A stretch of DNA of 64,000 nt, from the NCBI GenBank assembly GCA_025353165.1, contig JANXRE010000116.1:20832-84831 (forward strand), written 5' to 3'. Made by a program: the position numbers and the translations under genes. This DNA is from Acidobacteriota bacterium (GTDB taxonomy: Bacteria; Acidobacteriota; Terriglobia; Bryobacterales; Bryobacteraceae). The notes beneath the pieces were generated by a model. It was not told the origin of the DNA. It searched no databases and was given only the letters and a program-made list of their open reading frames with translations. Below, one piece after another: positions 1 through 8,413 of the stretch (positions within the stretch are counted from its first letter, which is position 1; the number at the start of each line of letters is the position of its first letter).

Positions 1-2
1 AC

Positions 3-65
3 GAGACCGACGAAGAACAACCGGCCAGCGCGGCGATGAGGTTCAAGGTAGAGAGCCGGGCGTGA
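3..65 (+). CDS. C-terminal end of an upstream gene (partial)
   Basis: An open frame enters from the left edge and ends at the TGA at 63-65, giving about 20 residues ending in KVESRA. The stop overlaps the GTG start of the next gene as GTGA, the usual sign of translational coupling. Too little is visible to name the product. Confidence 0.5.
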   Translation, partial: ETDEEQPASAAMRFKVESRA

Positions 66-1006
66 CGCGCTGGAGCGCGGCGGAGACGTCGATCAGCATC
101 GACTACTCGCAGGAGCTGATGGAAGCGATCCGCGGCGAAGCCGGCGGAGCGCTGTTCGGGATTCGCGAAAACAAGCATGTAACGCTGCTGGCGTTCCGCG
201 CGGGGGCCATCGACGAAGCGCTGGCCCGCTCGCATGAAACGGACCCGGAGTTGAAGGGCATGATCCCGGTGGGCTGGTTCGTGCCGCACGCGCGGGCGGC
301 GACCGTTTCGATGACTGCCGCCGAGGAAGCGATCTTCCAAAAGTTTTTCCCCGGGCGGTGGCAGGTGACGCTGGTGGCCGGCGCGGCACGCGGCGGGTTT
401 TTTATTTATGAACCGGGTGGGTCGGTGCGACGGGAGAAGAGCTATCGAGAGTTTGAGTTGAAACCGCTTGCTTACGCGCGCGGCTCGGACAAGGCGCAGA
501 AGTTTGGCACATGGGGGTGGGCGGCGGCATTATCCTTTGTTCTTGGCGCGGGCGCGGCGGCTGCGTTTTTTCTGTTTTTCTGGAAGCCGGCTGTTCCGCC
601 GCTGGGGCTGACGGTGGGCGAAGTGGAAAAGCAATTATTGATCTGCTGGAATCCGGCTGCGATCGCCAACGCCGACAGCGCGACGATTGAAGTGAAGGAG
701 CCGGAGAGTTCCCGGCTGCTGAATTTAAAAAGACAGCAATTGGCGCGCGGCGCGTATCCGCTGGAGTACACCAGCGGCGATTTGAATCTGCGGATGACCA
801 GCTACGGGCGGGACGGTTCCATCCTGTTGCAGGAGGGCACTCATTATTTGGGACACCCGGTGGCGGCATCCCGGGATCTATTGGAGGCGGAGCGGCTCCG
901 GGCAGAGAACGTGAAGCTGCAGGCTGATCTGAAGAATCAGACGGCGCGTGTCCGGCAGTTGGAGCAGCGGGTGAAGGCGTTGACGCAACCTCCCGCCGGA
1001 CCTTAA
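62..1006 (+). CDS. Single-pass membrane protein with C-terminal coiled coil, function unknown
   Basis: 314 residues from a GTG start that overlaps the preceding stop by four bases. The N-terminal 145 residues look soluble. One strongly hydrophobic segment rich in Ala and Phe lies at about residues 150-173. The region after it is predicted to be extracytoplasmic and ends, from about residue 278, in a heptad-like stretch rich in Glu, Leu, Lys and Arg that reads as a short coiled coil. I do not recognise the family. Coupling to the upstream frame suggests they act together. A palindromic repeat directly downstream separates it from the convergent BON gene and may serve as a terminator. Confidence 0.75.
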   Translation: MTRWSAAETSISIDYSQELMEAIRGEAGGALFGIRENKHVTLLAFRAGAIDEALARSHETDPELKGMIPVGWFVPHARAATVSMTAAEEAIFQKFFPGRWQVTLVAGAARGGFFIYEPGGSVRREKSYREFELKPLAYARGSDKAQKFGTWGWAAALSFVLGAGAAAAFFLFFWKPAVPPLGLTVGEVEKQLLICWNPAAIANADSATIEVKEPESSRLLNLKRQQLARGAYPLEYTSGDLNLRMTSYGRDGSILLQEGTHYLGHPVAASRDLLEAERLRAENVKLQADLKNQTARVRQLEQRVKALTQPPAGP

Positions 1007-1015
1007 CCGGCGCAG

Positions 1016-1078
1016 GAAAATGGGGACAGCAGAGTCAGCGGGATACGTCCGCGGAAAAGGTGTCTGTCCCCATTTTTC
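1016..1078. repeat. Palindromic REP-like element, GGGGACAG family, copy 1
   Basis: Arms at 1016-1029 (gaaaatggggacag) and 1064-1078 (its near-perfect reverse complement) enclose about 34 bases. A longer relative lies at 4902-4991. Sequences of this type, a GGGGACAGACACC core flanked by A/T runs, are known as targets of REP-associated tyrosine transposases (RAYTs) in many bacteria; that link is from general knowledge. It sits between two convergent genes and could fold into a bidirectional terminator. Confidence 0.7.
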
Positions 1079-1699
1079 TTAACGGGCGATCTCCAGTTGG
1101 TTGTCGACGGCGAAGACGCCCGAGACTCCGTTCGCCTGGAGGCCGGCAATGTTCTTGTCGCCTTCGTTGTCCACTACGCCGGTCAAGGTCACGCGTCCGC
1201 TGTTCACGATGATGTGAATGGAGGGGACCGCCGCCAGGGCGTACCGGTTCAGCGAGGGGAATCCGTAGATGGCGCGGTATTCCGCTCTGCGGATTGTATC
1301 GTCGTTGGGCGAGGGCGGCAATACTTCAATGGTGTTGATGACACGGTCCACACCTTCGATTTTTTTCACCACGTTTTCGGCGTCCGCCTTGAGCGTGGGC
1401 CGGGTCGCGTGGCCGAATAGCGTAACGGTCTTGCCGTCGACGCGGTAGGCGAGATTGTCGAACACTCCGTAGTACGGCAGCATCACCAGCTCGTGACGGA
1501 CCTCGCGGCCCAGGCGGTCTCCCGACAATGGCGCGACCGGGGTTTTAATTGCTACTTTCTTGTCCGCGCAGCCGACGACTCCGAGCGAGGCGATCAGCGC
1601 TACCACGAAAAAGAGGCGTCGCCAGGAGTGGCGACGCGGCACGCACGAGTGCGTGCGCCACGTCGTGGGGCGGCACAGGAGTGCGGATTCGTTTGTCAT
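1079..1699 (-). CDS. BON-domain lipoprotein
   Basis: 206 residues from the ATG at 1699. This start is chosen because it overlaps the stop of the upstream M2 peptidase as ATGA. A basic n-region is followed by a hydrophobic stretch and a lipobox-like LGVVGC, so the mature protein should be lipid-anchored in the cell envelope. Two BON-type modules follow: the first contains TVTLFGHA and the second VTLTGVV, each with the beta-strand and glycine pattern typical of BON. BON domains bind phospholipid or other envelope ligands. The n-region is partly encoded by a 47-base palindromic repeat (1616-1662), so this leader is probably unusual compared with orthologues. Confidence 0.85.
   Translation of the reverse strand: MTNESALLCRPTTWRTHSCVPRRHSWRRLFFVVALIASLGVVGCADKKVAIKTPVAPLSGDRLGREVRHELVMLPYYGVFDNLAYRVDGKTVTLFGHATRPTLKADAENVVKKIEGVDRVINTIEVLPPSPNDDTIRRAEYRAIYGFPSLNRYALAAVPSIHIIVNSGRVTLTGVVDNEGDKNIAGLQANGVSGVFAVDNQLEIAR
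1616..1662. repeat. 47-bp double-hairpin repeat, copy 1 (inside the BON gene)
   Basis: Two adjacent palindromes: GCGTCGCCA/TGGCGACGC, then GGCACGCAC/GTGCGTGC. The second copy at 21817-21863 matches at 45 of 47 positions. Here the element lies within the coding sequence and is read in frame as part of the lipoprotein leader. Confidence 0.85.
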
Positions 1700-3495
1700 T
1701 TGGTCCATCCTATGGGTTTTCCGGCGTTTTGTTCGTCGAGCCACTTCTTCAGCGGCGCGAAATAGTCAATGATCGCGGAGGCGTCCATGGCGCGCTGTCC
1801 CGTCATGGACTCCAGGGCTTCCTGCCAGGGCCGAGACACTCCCATGCGAAGCATTGCATTCAGTTTAGCTCCCGCGGCCGCATTTCCGTAAATGGAGCAG
1901 CGATTCAGGGGACCGACGCAACCCGCCTCTTTGGCGAGCGCGCGGTGGAATTGAAACTGGAGGATGTCGGCGAGGAAGTAACGCATGTACGGCACATTCG
2001 CGGCGACGTGATACTTGGCGGCGGGATCGAAATCCGCCTCGATGCGCGGCGAAGGCGGCGCGACGCCCTGGTATTTCAGCTTGAGATCCCACCAGGCCTT
2101 GTTCATTTCGCCGGGAGGGATCTGGCCCGAGAACACCTTCCAACGATATTGATCGATAAGCAGGCCGAAGGGCAGGAACGCGACCTTCGCCAGCGCGCGC
2201 CGCAGGAGCAGGCCGGTGTCTTTGGAAGGATCGGGGGCCGTTTGCAACAGCCCGATCTTCACTAGGTATTCGGGCGTGACCGAGAGCGCGATGGTGTCGC
2301 CGATAGCCTCGTGGAAGCCGTCGTTGGCGCTGTCGCGGAACAGGAAGGGCTGAGCGTTATAGGCGCGCTGATAGAAATTGTGGCCGAGCTCGTGGTGGAT
2401 GGTGGTGAAGTCCTCGCTGGTGATGTCGATGCACATCTTCAGGCGGACATCGTCAACCAAGTCGACGTCCCAGGCGCTGGCGTGGCAGACGACGTCGCGG
2501 TCGCGCGGCTTCACGAACAGAGAGCGTTCCCAGAAGGACGGCGGCAGCGGCGCGAAGCCGAGCGAGGTGAAGAAGCGCTCGCCGTAGCGCACCATCTGCA
2601 ACGGCTCGGTGTGGCGGGATTTGAGAATTTGCGTGAGGTCGTAGCCGGGATCGGCGTCCTTGGGCGCGACTAGGGGATAGATGTTGTCCCACTCCTGCGC
2701 CCACATGTTACCGAGCAGATGGGCGGGAATCGGGCCGTCCGCGGGCACGACGGAATCGCCGTATTTTTCGCGCAGCCGGTTGCGAACGTAGGCGTGCAGG
2801 GAAACGTAGAGCGGCTTGACCTGCTCCCACAGGCGGTCGATTTCCTTAGCGAATTCATCCGGGGGCATGTCGTATTTCGAGCGCCACATGGCGCCCATGT
2901 CGGCGAAGCCGAGCTCGCGCGCTCCCTTGTTGGCGAGGGTGTTGAAGCGTTGGTAGGGCTGACGCAAGGGTTTCGCGATGGCGTGCCAGCCGTTCCAGGC
3001 CTCCGCCAGCTCCTTCGGGTCGCGGCTGTTCGCCATGATCCTGCCGAGGTCCTCGAGGTCCAGGCATTTGGAGGGCTGGGGACAGTACTTGCCCTTGCCG
3101 TACGCGCCTTCGAGGCTGGTGGCCAGGCGCGTGACCTCGGCCGACTCGGCGGGATCGGACGGAGTGGCGAGCGTCAGGGAATTCTTGAGGAGTTGGATCT
3201 TGCGCCGCTCGGCGGGCGGAAGAGCGAGGCGGTCGAACAGAACCGATTCCTTAGCGAATCTCACGGTCGCGTCGATCTGGGCCTGGTCGAACTTGGCGGC
3301 GACGGCTTCGGAATCGTCGATGATGTACGTCGACTTAATCCAGTCGGCGCGGCTGGCGTCGATGGAGAGCGCGAGGAGTTGAGTCTCGGCTTTCTTGAGG
3401 AACGCTTTGGCATCGGCGAGGGTTGGATTCCGGGCGGCGATGGCGGTGGTGACAAGGATAGCGGCGCTCGCGAACAGGGGGAGACGCAGATTCAT
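1696..3495 (-). CDS. Peptidyl-dipeptidase of the M2 (ACE-like) family, exported
   Basis: 599 residues from the ATG at 3495, giving a signal peptide that begins MNLRLPLFASAAILV; frames further upstream run into queC and are unlikely. The zinc motif HELGH lies at residues 368-372, and a third ligand Glu is seen at 396 in HEAIGD, the M2/gluzincin arrangement. Length matches bacterial angiotensin-converting-enzyme homologues, which remove C-terminal dipeptides from oligopeptides in the periplasm. Its stop overlaps the BON lipoprotein start, so the two are co-translated. The start is only 20 bp from the divergent queC, so both promoters must sit in or beside coding sequence. Confidence 0.92.
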   Translation of the reverse strand: MNLRLPLFASAAILVTTAIAARNPTLADAKAFLKKAETQLLALSIDASRADWIKSTYIIDDSEAVAAKFDQAQIDATVRFAKESVLFDRLALPPAERRKIQLLKNSLTLATPSDPAESAEVTRLATSLEGAYGKGKYCPQPSKCLDLEDLGRIMANSRDPKELAEAWNGWHAIAKPLRQPYQRFNTLANKGARELGFADMGAMWRSKYDMPPDEFAKEIDRLWEQVKPLYVSLHAYVRNRLREKYGDSVVPADGPIPAHLLGNMWAQEWDNIYPLVAPKDADPGYDLTQILKSRHTEPLQMVRYGERFFTSLGFAPLPPSFWERSLFVKPRDRDVVCHASAWDVDLVDDVRLKMCIDITSEDFTTIHHELGHNFYQRAYNAQPFLFRDSANDGFHEAIGDTIALSVTPEYLVKIGLLQTAPDPSKDTGLLLRRALAKVAFLPFGLLIDQYRWKVFSGQIPPGEMNKAWWDLKLKYQGVAPPSPRIEADFDPAAKYHVAANVPYMRYFLADILQFQFHRALAKEAGCVGPLNRCSIYGNAAAGAKLNAMLRMGVSRPWQEALESMTGQRAMDASAIIDYFAPLKKWLDEQNAGKPIGWTK

Positions 3496-3501
3496 ACTTC
3501 C

Positions 3502-3507
3502 TATAAT
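3502..3507 (+). promoter_or_regulatory. Possible -10 element (TATAAT) for queC
   Basis: A perfect TATAAT lies nine bases before the queC GTG in the 20-bp gap between divergent genes. Transcription from it would start almost at the codon, giving a nearly leaderless mRNA. No good -35 is visible at the expected spacing, so this is tentative. Confidence 0.3.
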
Positions 3508-3515
3508 AAGGATGC

Positions 3516-4208
3516 GTGCAGGATTGCAAAACGGCGGTCTGTCTGTTGAGCGGCGGGTTAGATTCATCGACGTGCCTCGCGTATGCGCGGCGGCAAAGGT
3601 TCGAGTGCCACGCGCTTTCGTTCGACTACGGGCAGCGGCATCGGATCGAGCTGGACGCGGCGCGGCGCGTGGCGGCGGCGCTGGGGGCGCGGCGGCATGT
3701 GGTGATGCCGATCGATCTGCGGGTGTTCGGCGGCTCGGCCTTGACGGGCGACATCGCGGTGCCGAAAGGGCGCGGCGCGGAAGAGATGGCACAGGGCATC
3801 CCGGTGACGTATGTGCCGGCGCGCAATACGATTTTTCTCTCGCTGGCGCTGGCGTACGCGGAGACGCTGGAGGCCGCGGACATTTTCATCGGCGTGAACG
3901 CGATCGATTATTCCGGTTATCCGGATTGCAGGCCGGAATTCATCGCGGCGTTCGAGCGCATGGCGAACCTGGCGACTAAAGCCGGGGTGGAGGGCCGGAC
4001 CAGCGTGCGGATACACACTCCGCTGTCCAAGTTGTCGAAAGCGGAGATCGTCCGATTGGCGGAAGAGCTGCATGTCGATTTCGGGTTGACGCATAGTTGT
4101 TACGATCCGGATCCGGCGGGACGCGCGTGCGGCCAGTGCGATTCGTGCCTGTTGCGGCGGAAGGGGTTCGAAGAGGCCGGAATCGCCGATCCGGTGGAGT
4201 ACGCATGA
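3516..4208 (+). CDS. queC: 7-cyano-7-deazaguanine synthase QueC
   Basis: 230 residues from GTG. The PP-loop LSGGLDSST at residues 11-19 binds ATP, and the four-cysteine zinc site near the C-terminus (CYDP, CGQCDSC) is complete. QueC converts 7-carboxy-7-deazaguanine, ammonia and ATP into preQ0 in the queuosine pathway. Its stop overlaps the queE start as ATGA, so the two consecutive steps are co-translated. No queD or queF is visible here. preQ0 can serve tRNA queuosine or, in some bacteria, DNA 7-deazaguanine modification; nothing in the window indicates the latter. Confidence 0.97.
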   Translation: MQDCKTAVCLLSGGLDSSTCLAYARRQRFECHALSFDYGQRHRIELDAARRVAAALGARRHVVMPIDLRVFGGSALTGDIAVPKGRGAEEMAQGIPVTYVPARNTIFLSLALAYAETLEAADIFIGVNAIDYSGYPDCRPEFIAAFERMANLATKAGVEGRTSVRIHTPLSKLSKAEIVRLAEELHVDFGLTHSCYDPDPAGRACGQCDSCLLRRKGFEEAGIADPVEYA

Positions 4209-4900
4209 CGGACGCGCTGCGGATCGCGGAGATTTTCTACTCGCTTCAGGGGGAGGGCGCGCTGGTTGGCGTGCCGTCGGTTTTCGTGCGCGTGAGCGGG
4301 TGTAATTTGCGGTGCTCGTGGTGCGACACTCCTTACACGTCGTGGGTTCCCGAAGGCGATGCGATGACGCTCGTCGAGATTGTGAACCGGGTTCGCGAAT
4401 ACGGCGCGGCGAAACACGTCGTGATCACGGGCGGCGAGCCGATGATCTTCGAGCCGATCGCCCGGTTGACGCAACTGTTGCGCGAGCATGGGTACCACAT
4501 CACGATTGAAACTGCCGGGACGGTCTATCTGCAGGTGGCCTGCGATCTGATGAGCATCAGCCCGAAGCTGGCGAACTCGACCCCGTGGGATCGCGACGAG
4601 CGGCTGGCGGCTCGGCACGAGGAGGCGCGCTATCGTCCGGAGGCGCTGCGGCGGTTGATGGCGGAGTATTCGTACCAGTTGAAGTTCGTGGTGGCACAAC
4701 CTGGAGACGCGGACGAGATCCGGCGGATGGTGAGGGACTTGGGCGCGGATGCGGAGCGGACGCTGCTGATGCCGGAGGGCAGGGAAGCGGCGGCGCTGGC
4801 GGAGCGGGGGCGATGGATTGCGGAGTTATGCAAGCAAGAGGGGTGGCGCTACACTCCGCGGCTTCAGGTAGATCTGTGGGGGGATCGGCGGGGGTGTTAG
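4205..4900 (+). CDS. queE: 7-carboxy-7-deazaguanine synthase QueE (radical SAM)
   Basis: 231 residues from the ATG at 4205, which overlaps the queC stop. The radical-SAM cluster motif is CNLRCSWC (Cys33, Cys37, Cys40), preceded by the substrate-contacting [14 protein letters not shown] motif matches the SAM-binding GGE region. QueE turns 6-carboxy-tetrahydropterin into 7-carboxy-7-deazaguanine, the substrate of QueC. The middle of the protein carries an insertion found in longer QueE forms (region after [10 protein letters not shown]). The gene ends directly before a GGGGACAG palindrome, which may act as its terminator. Confidence 0.97.
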   Translation: MTDALRIAEIFYSLQGEGALVGVPSVFVRVSGCNLRCSWCDTPYTSWVPEGDAMTLVEIVNRVREYGAAKHVVITGGEPMIFEPIARLTQLLREHGYHITIETAGTVYLQVACDLMSISPKLANSTPWDRDERLAARHEEARYRPEALRRLMAEYSYQLKFVVAQPGDADEIRRMVRDLGADAERTLLMPEGREAAALAERGRWIAELCKQEGWRYTPRLQVDLWGDRRGC

Positions 4901-5393
4901 GGAAAATAGGGGACAGACAGCCTTTTCCGCCAGAGTTCGACCTCAGACTCAATCGGTCGCAGTCCGGAAAAGGTGTCTGTCCCCCATTTTCGGCGTGGTG
5001 GGGTTGGTGGCCGGAGGCTTCGGCGCTGAGGCGGTAGCGGTCGCGGTTAAGGTGGTCGAGGGCGCCGAGGGCGCGGTAGTACATGCGCTCGGCCTGGGCG
5101 CGGCAGCGCAGGTGGGCGCGGAACTTAATTTCCTTTTCCTGGACGAGGGCTTCGGCAATGCCGGATTCTCCGCGACCGTAGTGGCCTCCGAGATAATCCC
5201 AGAACTCCTTGTCGATGCGGCGGACGCGGAGCAGTTCCCAATACGAGCTGGCGAATTCTTCGACGAGGATTCGCTCGTGGGCGTTCTCGGGCTGGTGGGC
5301 CTCGACGAGGCCGCGGCGGAGGTTTTCTAAGTCCCGGGGGTTTTCGCAGGAGAGCGTGTAGAGCGCGGCGGCGTGGCGATGTTTCGTGGACAT
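4557..5393 (-). CDS. Hypothetical protein whose C-terminus reads through a repeat
   Basis: Start ATG at 5393, with an AGGAG seven bases upstream. The first 130 or so residues (MSTKHRHAAALYTLSCEN onward) look like a genuine small soluble, helical, acidic/basic-rich protein. I do not recognise the family. The frame then enters the 4902-4991 palindrome and continues about 340 bases antisense to queE as a low-complexity Pro/Ala/Ser tail. The likely reading is that the original stop was lost when the repeat arrived, so the natural product was probably 130-150 residues. The tail is doubtful. Confidence 0.55.
   Translation of the reverse strand: MSTKHRHAAALYTLSCENPRDLENLRRGLVEAHQPENAHERILVEEFASSYWELLRVRRIDKEFWDYLGGHYGRGESGIAEALVQEKEIKFRAHLRCRAQAERMYYRALGALDHLNRDRYRLSAEASGHQPHHAENGGQTPFPDCDRLSLRSNSGGKGCLSPIFPNTPADPPTDLPEAAECSATPLACITPQSIAPAPPAPPLPCPPASAASAPHPRPSPSPSAGSRPRLQVVPPRTSTGTNTPPSTAAAPPDDSAPPRAEPPAARRDPTGSSSPASG
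4902..4991. repeat. Palindromic REP-like element, GGGGACAG family, copy 2
   Basis: Left arm 4902-4928 and right arm 4966-4991 are near-perfect reverse complements containing GGGGACAGACA and CCTTTTCC. The loop is 37 bases. It is a longer version of 1016-1078, and shares the outer A-run and GGGGACAG core. It is placed at the 3' end of queE and within the frame of the convergent hypothetical gene. Confidence 0.75.
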
Positions 5394-5478
5394 GTATTTC
5401 TCCTTTCGCCCAACTTGTACCACGGGGTTGAGGGCGACTCCGAAATTGAAAATTTCAAGTTGTTGAAAAGAGGCTGCT

Positions 5479-5600
5479 TGTGGGTTTCATTTTGGTGTCA
5501 CTGGGAATTTGGCTGTGAGCGAAAATTTCGGGACCCGAAAAATCCGAACGGATAAGCTGCTTGGAATGAGGGGCTTACGCCGTTATTGGCGTTACGTGAA
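5479..5600. repeat. IS-end-like repeat, copy 1
   Basis: A 33-base core at 5485-5517 is identical to 11879-11911. Similarity continues, diverged, into a segment around 5547-5568 that resembles 11929-11951. In the second copy a transposase-like start follows, so this is probably the left end of a degraded insertion sequence. No transposase frame remains here. Confidence 0.5.
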
Positions 5601-6149
5601 TTGCCGCAGGCTGACGTACAGACGTTACCGCGGTGTGCCCGGCTCGAGTGCGGCCTGGGTGACGGCCCGCACTGGAACTACTTTTCCAATCCCAGACTGT
5701 GGAACAAGCTCGTCGCGCTGTTGCGAGCCTGTCCCGATCACGACTACGAGGTCTACCACCGCGAGATCGCGGACGATGCGCTCGACCCGCAGGAGCAGCG
5801 CGAACTGCTGGCCCTGCAAGTCATCACCGGACTCTCTATAGTCTTTGCACCGCTGGCACTCCTGACGACCCGGACTCTGTACCTCAGCTATCTATTCGCG
5901 CCGGATGCGCGATTGGTTTTAGGGCCGACGCTCACTACGGATTTACGGTACGTGCTGGCGGCGGCCGTAGGTATCGCCACGCTGCACATTGCCGCCATGC
6001 TGAAGGTGATCTTCGCCTGCTGGATACGGACGAGAGACCGGCAGCGGATTCGCTCCCTCCGATTCTGGCGCCTCCCCCTGATTGCCCTGCCGACTCTCCA
6101 CCTGGCATTCGTGGCTGTCTCAGCCGAGCTTATTTATTGGCGTTTGTAG
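5586..6149 (+). CDS. Hypothetical membrane protein
   Basis: 187 residues from a TTG. About 85 hydrophilic N-terminal residues, including a WNYFSNPRLWNKL segment, are followed by three hydrophobic helices, at about residues 80-97, 115-143 and 158-185. No ATG is available in frame near the start, and the region just upstream is the IS-end-like repeat, so the true N-terminus may have been lost. The family is not recognised. Confidence 0.5.
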   Translation: MALRELPQADVQTLPRCARLECGLGDGPHWNYFSNPRLWNKLVALLRACPDHDYEVYHREIADDALDPQEQRELLALQVITGLSIVFAPLALLTTRTLYLSYLFAPDARLVLGPTLTTDLRYVLAAAVGIATLHIAAMLKVIFACWIRTRDRQRIRSLRFWRLPLIALPTLHLAFVAVSAELIYWRL

Positions 6150-6520
6150 CTTGCCCAGAGTAAATCTTCGCTGGTTATTGGGTGCAGCGCTATGATCTGA
6201 TGCAGGCGCCACCTTCAATATTATCGCGAGGAGCATGGTTCAAGCCCGGCTGACTGACCCTTTGAATTCATTGCAAGTCGTGGAGGCGAGCAATGTGGCG
6301 CCGGTGTCACGGGCTGCTTCGTCCGCATCGTCCGCTACTGGTACAGTGCTGGCCCCAAACGGCGAGGAGATCACGCCCACGCTTCCGCCAACGGGACTTC
6401 GGGCCAGCGCGGAGAATCCGAGCATTTTCCGGGTAGCGCGTCATCCGCCCGGAACTGCTCACACCCCATAAACATCCACATATGACAACCGGCATTGCAG
6501 GATCAGTCATAGAGACTGCG
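6150..6520. other. Intergenic region without a convincing gene
   Basis: Short frames exist on both strands but none has a ribosome site, recognisable motif or convincing composition. The stretch separates the ABC-3C locus from the membrane protein and may be a boundary of the transferred block. Confidence 0.5.
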
Positions 6521-8413
6521 CTACTTATGCGCTTTCTTTGAGGATGGAAAGAGTCCGGACCTTGGAATGTCTGGATTCGCGGTGAAATGCGTCGCCTTCG
6601 GAATGAACGCACGAGGCGGGTCTGTATTGTCAACAATGAATATCTGATCTTCGCCGGCAAATACCTCCAAATATTCGTAGAAACGTCTCTTCAGGTCTGT
6701 CCCTGCGATACCTTCATCGTCGGCCTTCGGTTCCTTATACGCAATCAAGGGCGAATCCAAAATGACAAGGCCGGGATGCGGCATCTTCCGTGATCGGCAA
6801 AACTCGAAAAGGGCTAGCGTGAATGATGAATATGTGATGGCGCACAGTCCAGCGCCCCTGCTTCCACGAAGGCGACCACCGATTACAACGTCCCGATTCG
6901 TCTCGTCAAAGGACACGTCCGTCGAGTCGGGGAAATGCCATTCCGTCAGAATGGCGCCGACGGTTTGAGAGAACTCACGCAAAACGGACTTCGGAATGTA
7001 CTCTTCAACCTCGGGCGTTTCGTCCGGCTCCGCCACCTTGACTTGCTTTGGCGTGGGAGTAGGTTCATCGAGACGCCGTCGCAGGCTGCGAATTTTCTTG
7101 TAAAGCACATCCGCCTGCCGAATGTTTGCGCGCCGCTCGATCAGCGCTCCATGTTGTTCCCGAGCGGCCGTAAAATCAGGCGATAACGCGTGCTCGATCT
7201 CCCTCTGATACTCTCGCCACTGGACCGCGAGCGTTTTCTGCTGCAGCGCTCCCTCGGTCCGTTCATTCGCGAGTGCCGCGACCGTTCCCTGCAGTTCAGA
7301 CTGCAACACTCTGATTTTTGCGATCTCGGCTTTAGCTGCTTGCGTCACGGCCGCGACGTTGCCATCGCACGCTGCATCATGGTTCTGCCCCTCGGGCTGT
7401 GCCCCGCAAAGCGGGCAAGCCATCGGCTCGCGTAACACGAAGAACTGACCCGATTCTTCGATGGCAACCAGGCGCTTGATGTCATTCGTGTACTGCGCGT
7501 CCAGCAGTTTAAATCTTTCCAGCAGCTCCGTGATCTCGCTTACCCGCACGCCGAAACGGTTGTAGGTTTCATAAACCGTTTTGCGCTGTTGACTCGTTTG
7601 CGAAATCCGCCCTTCCATATTTCGGATAGAGCCTTGCAGTTTTTCGACCTCCTCTTCGATAGCGGTCTCCTCCGCGTCGATCTTATCCGGATTATCCGTC
7701 AGCTTTGCGAGTTCAACCTCGTAATCCTTGATCATCTCGGCGAGCGTGTCAGGCGAAATCGATGGTCTCTCCGGCGGCATCTCCGGCGCAACGACGATTT
7801 CTCCTTCCGATGTGACCGCAGACTCGTCCACGCCCGTTAGCAGGAAACGGAACACGGCGTATTCGCGGGTACGCTCGGTCCACTGACCGCTCAGGATTGG
7901 GCTTTTCGAGGTGGTGATTCTTGGGTACGGAATGATGCACAGATGTGCAAGAACACGGAATCCTAATGACTTTGTCGCCCCCTTCTCTGCACTGTAAAGA
8001 ATCTCCGCGTTCTTTACCCCGATCCCGTGCAATAACCAGTTCGGCAGATTCTTGAGATTGTCCGCGTTGTTCCCGGCGGACAGCTTCGTCCCGGCCTTCG
8101 GGTCTTGGGGCAGGTCCTGCAGTAATCCATCGAAAAGCCGAAAAGCCCCGAGATTGATACTTCGGTGAAGTGTGTAGTTCTTCCCCGCAACCGTCAGGCC
8201 CAAAAGCACGCGATCATATCCGACGCGCTCGGGAATGTCTTTCAGCGCATCGCCCGCACCGAGCATGAAATCAATCGCCTCAACGAGAAACGTCTTCCCC
8301 GTGTCGCTTGACCCCCAGAGGATGTTTAGGCCCTTCGTGAAAGTAAATTCGGCAGGCTCCTTGTTCGGACCCAGGAACCGTATGAAGTGAAGGCGAAGCG
8401 GGCTAAATGCCAT
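6521..8413 (-). CDS. SMC/Rad50-like ATPase of an ABC-three-component (ABC-3C) system
   Basis: 630 residues. Walker A GSSDTGKT at 34-41 and Walker B LVILDSP at 549-555 with Asp553 bracket two long charged helical arms. Between the arms lies a CPLC pair (Cys333, Cys336), similar to a Rad50 zinc hook. This is the ABC ATPase layout of the ABC-3C conflict systems described by Aravind and colleagues: AAA_23-like ATPase, small middle component, and an effector with a C-terminal dedicated domain. Its ATG overlaps the middle-component stop as TGATG. All three genes run effector, middle, ATPase on the minus strand. This gene is intact and should form a DNA- or RNA-sensing machine. Confidence 0.82.
   Translation of the reverse strand: MAFSPLRLHFIRFLGPNKEPAEFTFTKGLNILWGSSDTGKTFLVEAIDFMLGAGDALKDIPERVGYDRVLLGLTVAGKNYTLHRSINLGAFRLFDGLLQDLPQDPKAGTKLSAGNNADNLKNLPNWLLHGIGVKNAEILYSAEKGATKSLGFRVLAHLCIIPYPRITTSKSPILSGQWTERTREYAVFRFLLTGVDESAVTSEGEIVVAPEMPPERPSISPDTLAEMIKDYEVELAKLTDNPDKIDAEETAIEEEVEKLQGSIRNMEGRISQTSQQRKTVYETYNRFGVRVSEITELLERFKLLDAQYTNDIKRLVAIEESGQFFVLREPMACPLCGAQPEGQNHDAACDGNVAAVTQAAKAEIAKIRVLQSELQGTVAALANERTEGALQQKTLAVQWREYQREIEHALSPDFTAAREQHGALIERRANIRQADVLYKKIRSLRRRLDEPTPTPKQVKVAEPDETPEVEEYIPKSVLREFSQTVGAILTEWHFPDSTDVSFDETNRDVVIGGRLRGSRGAGLCAITYSSFTLALFEFCRSRKMPHPGLVILDSPLIAYKEPKADDEGIAGTDLKRRFYEYLEVFAGEDQIFIVDNTDPPRAFIPKATHFTANPDIPRSGLFPSSKKAHK

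Noticed and set aside
3395..3979. Plus-strand frame across the queC start
   Set aside because: It overlaps queC in another frame and is Arg/Ala-rich without motifs.
6235..6471. Small overlapping frames on both strands downstream of the ABC-3C ATPase
   Set aside because: Composition is symmetric, with no ribosome site and no motif.
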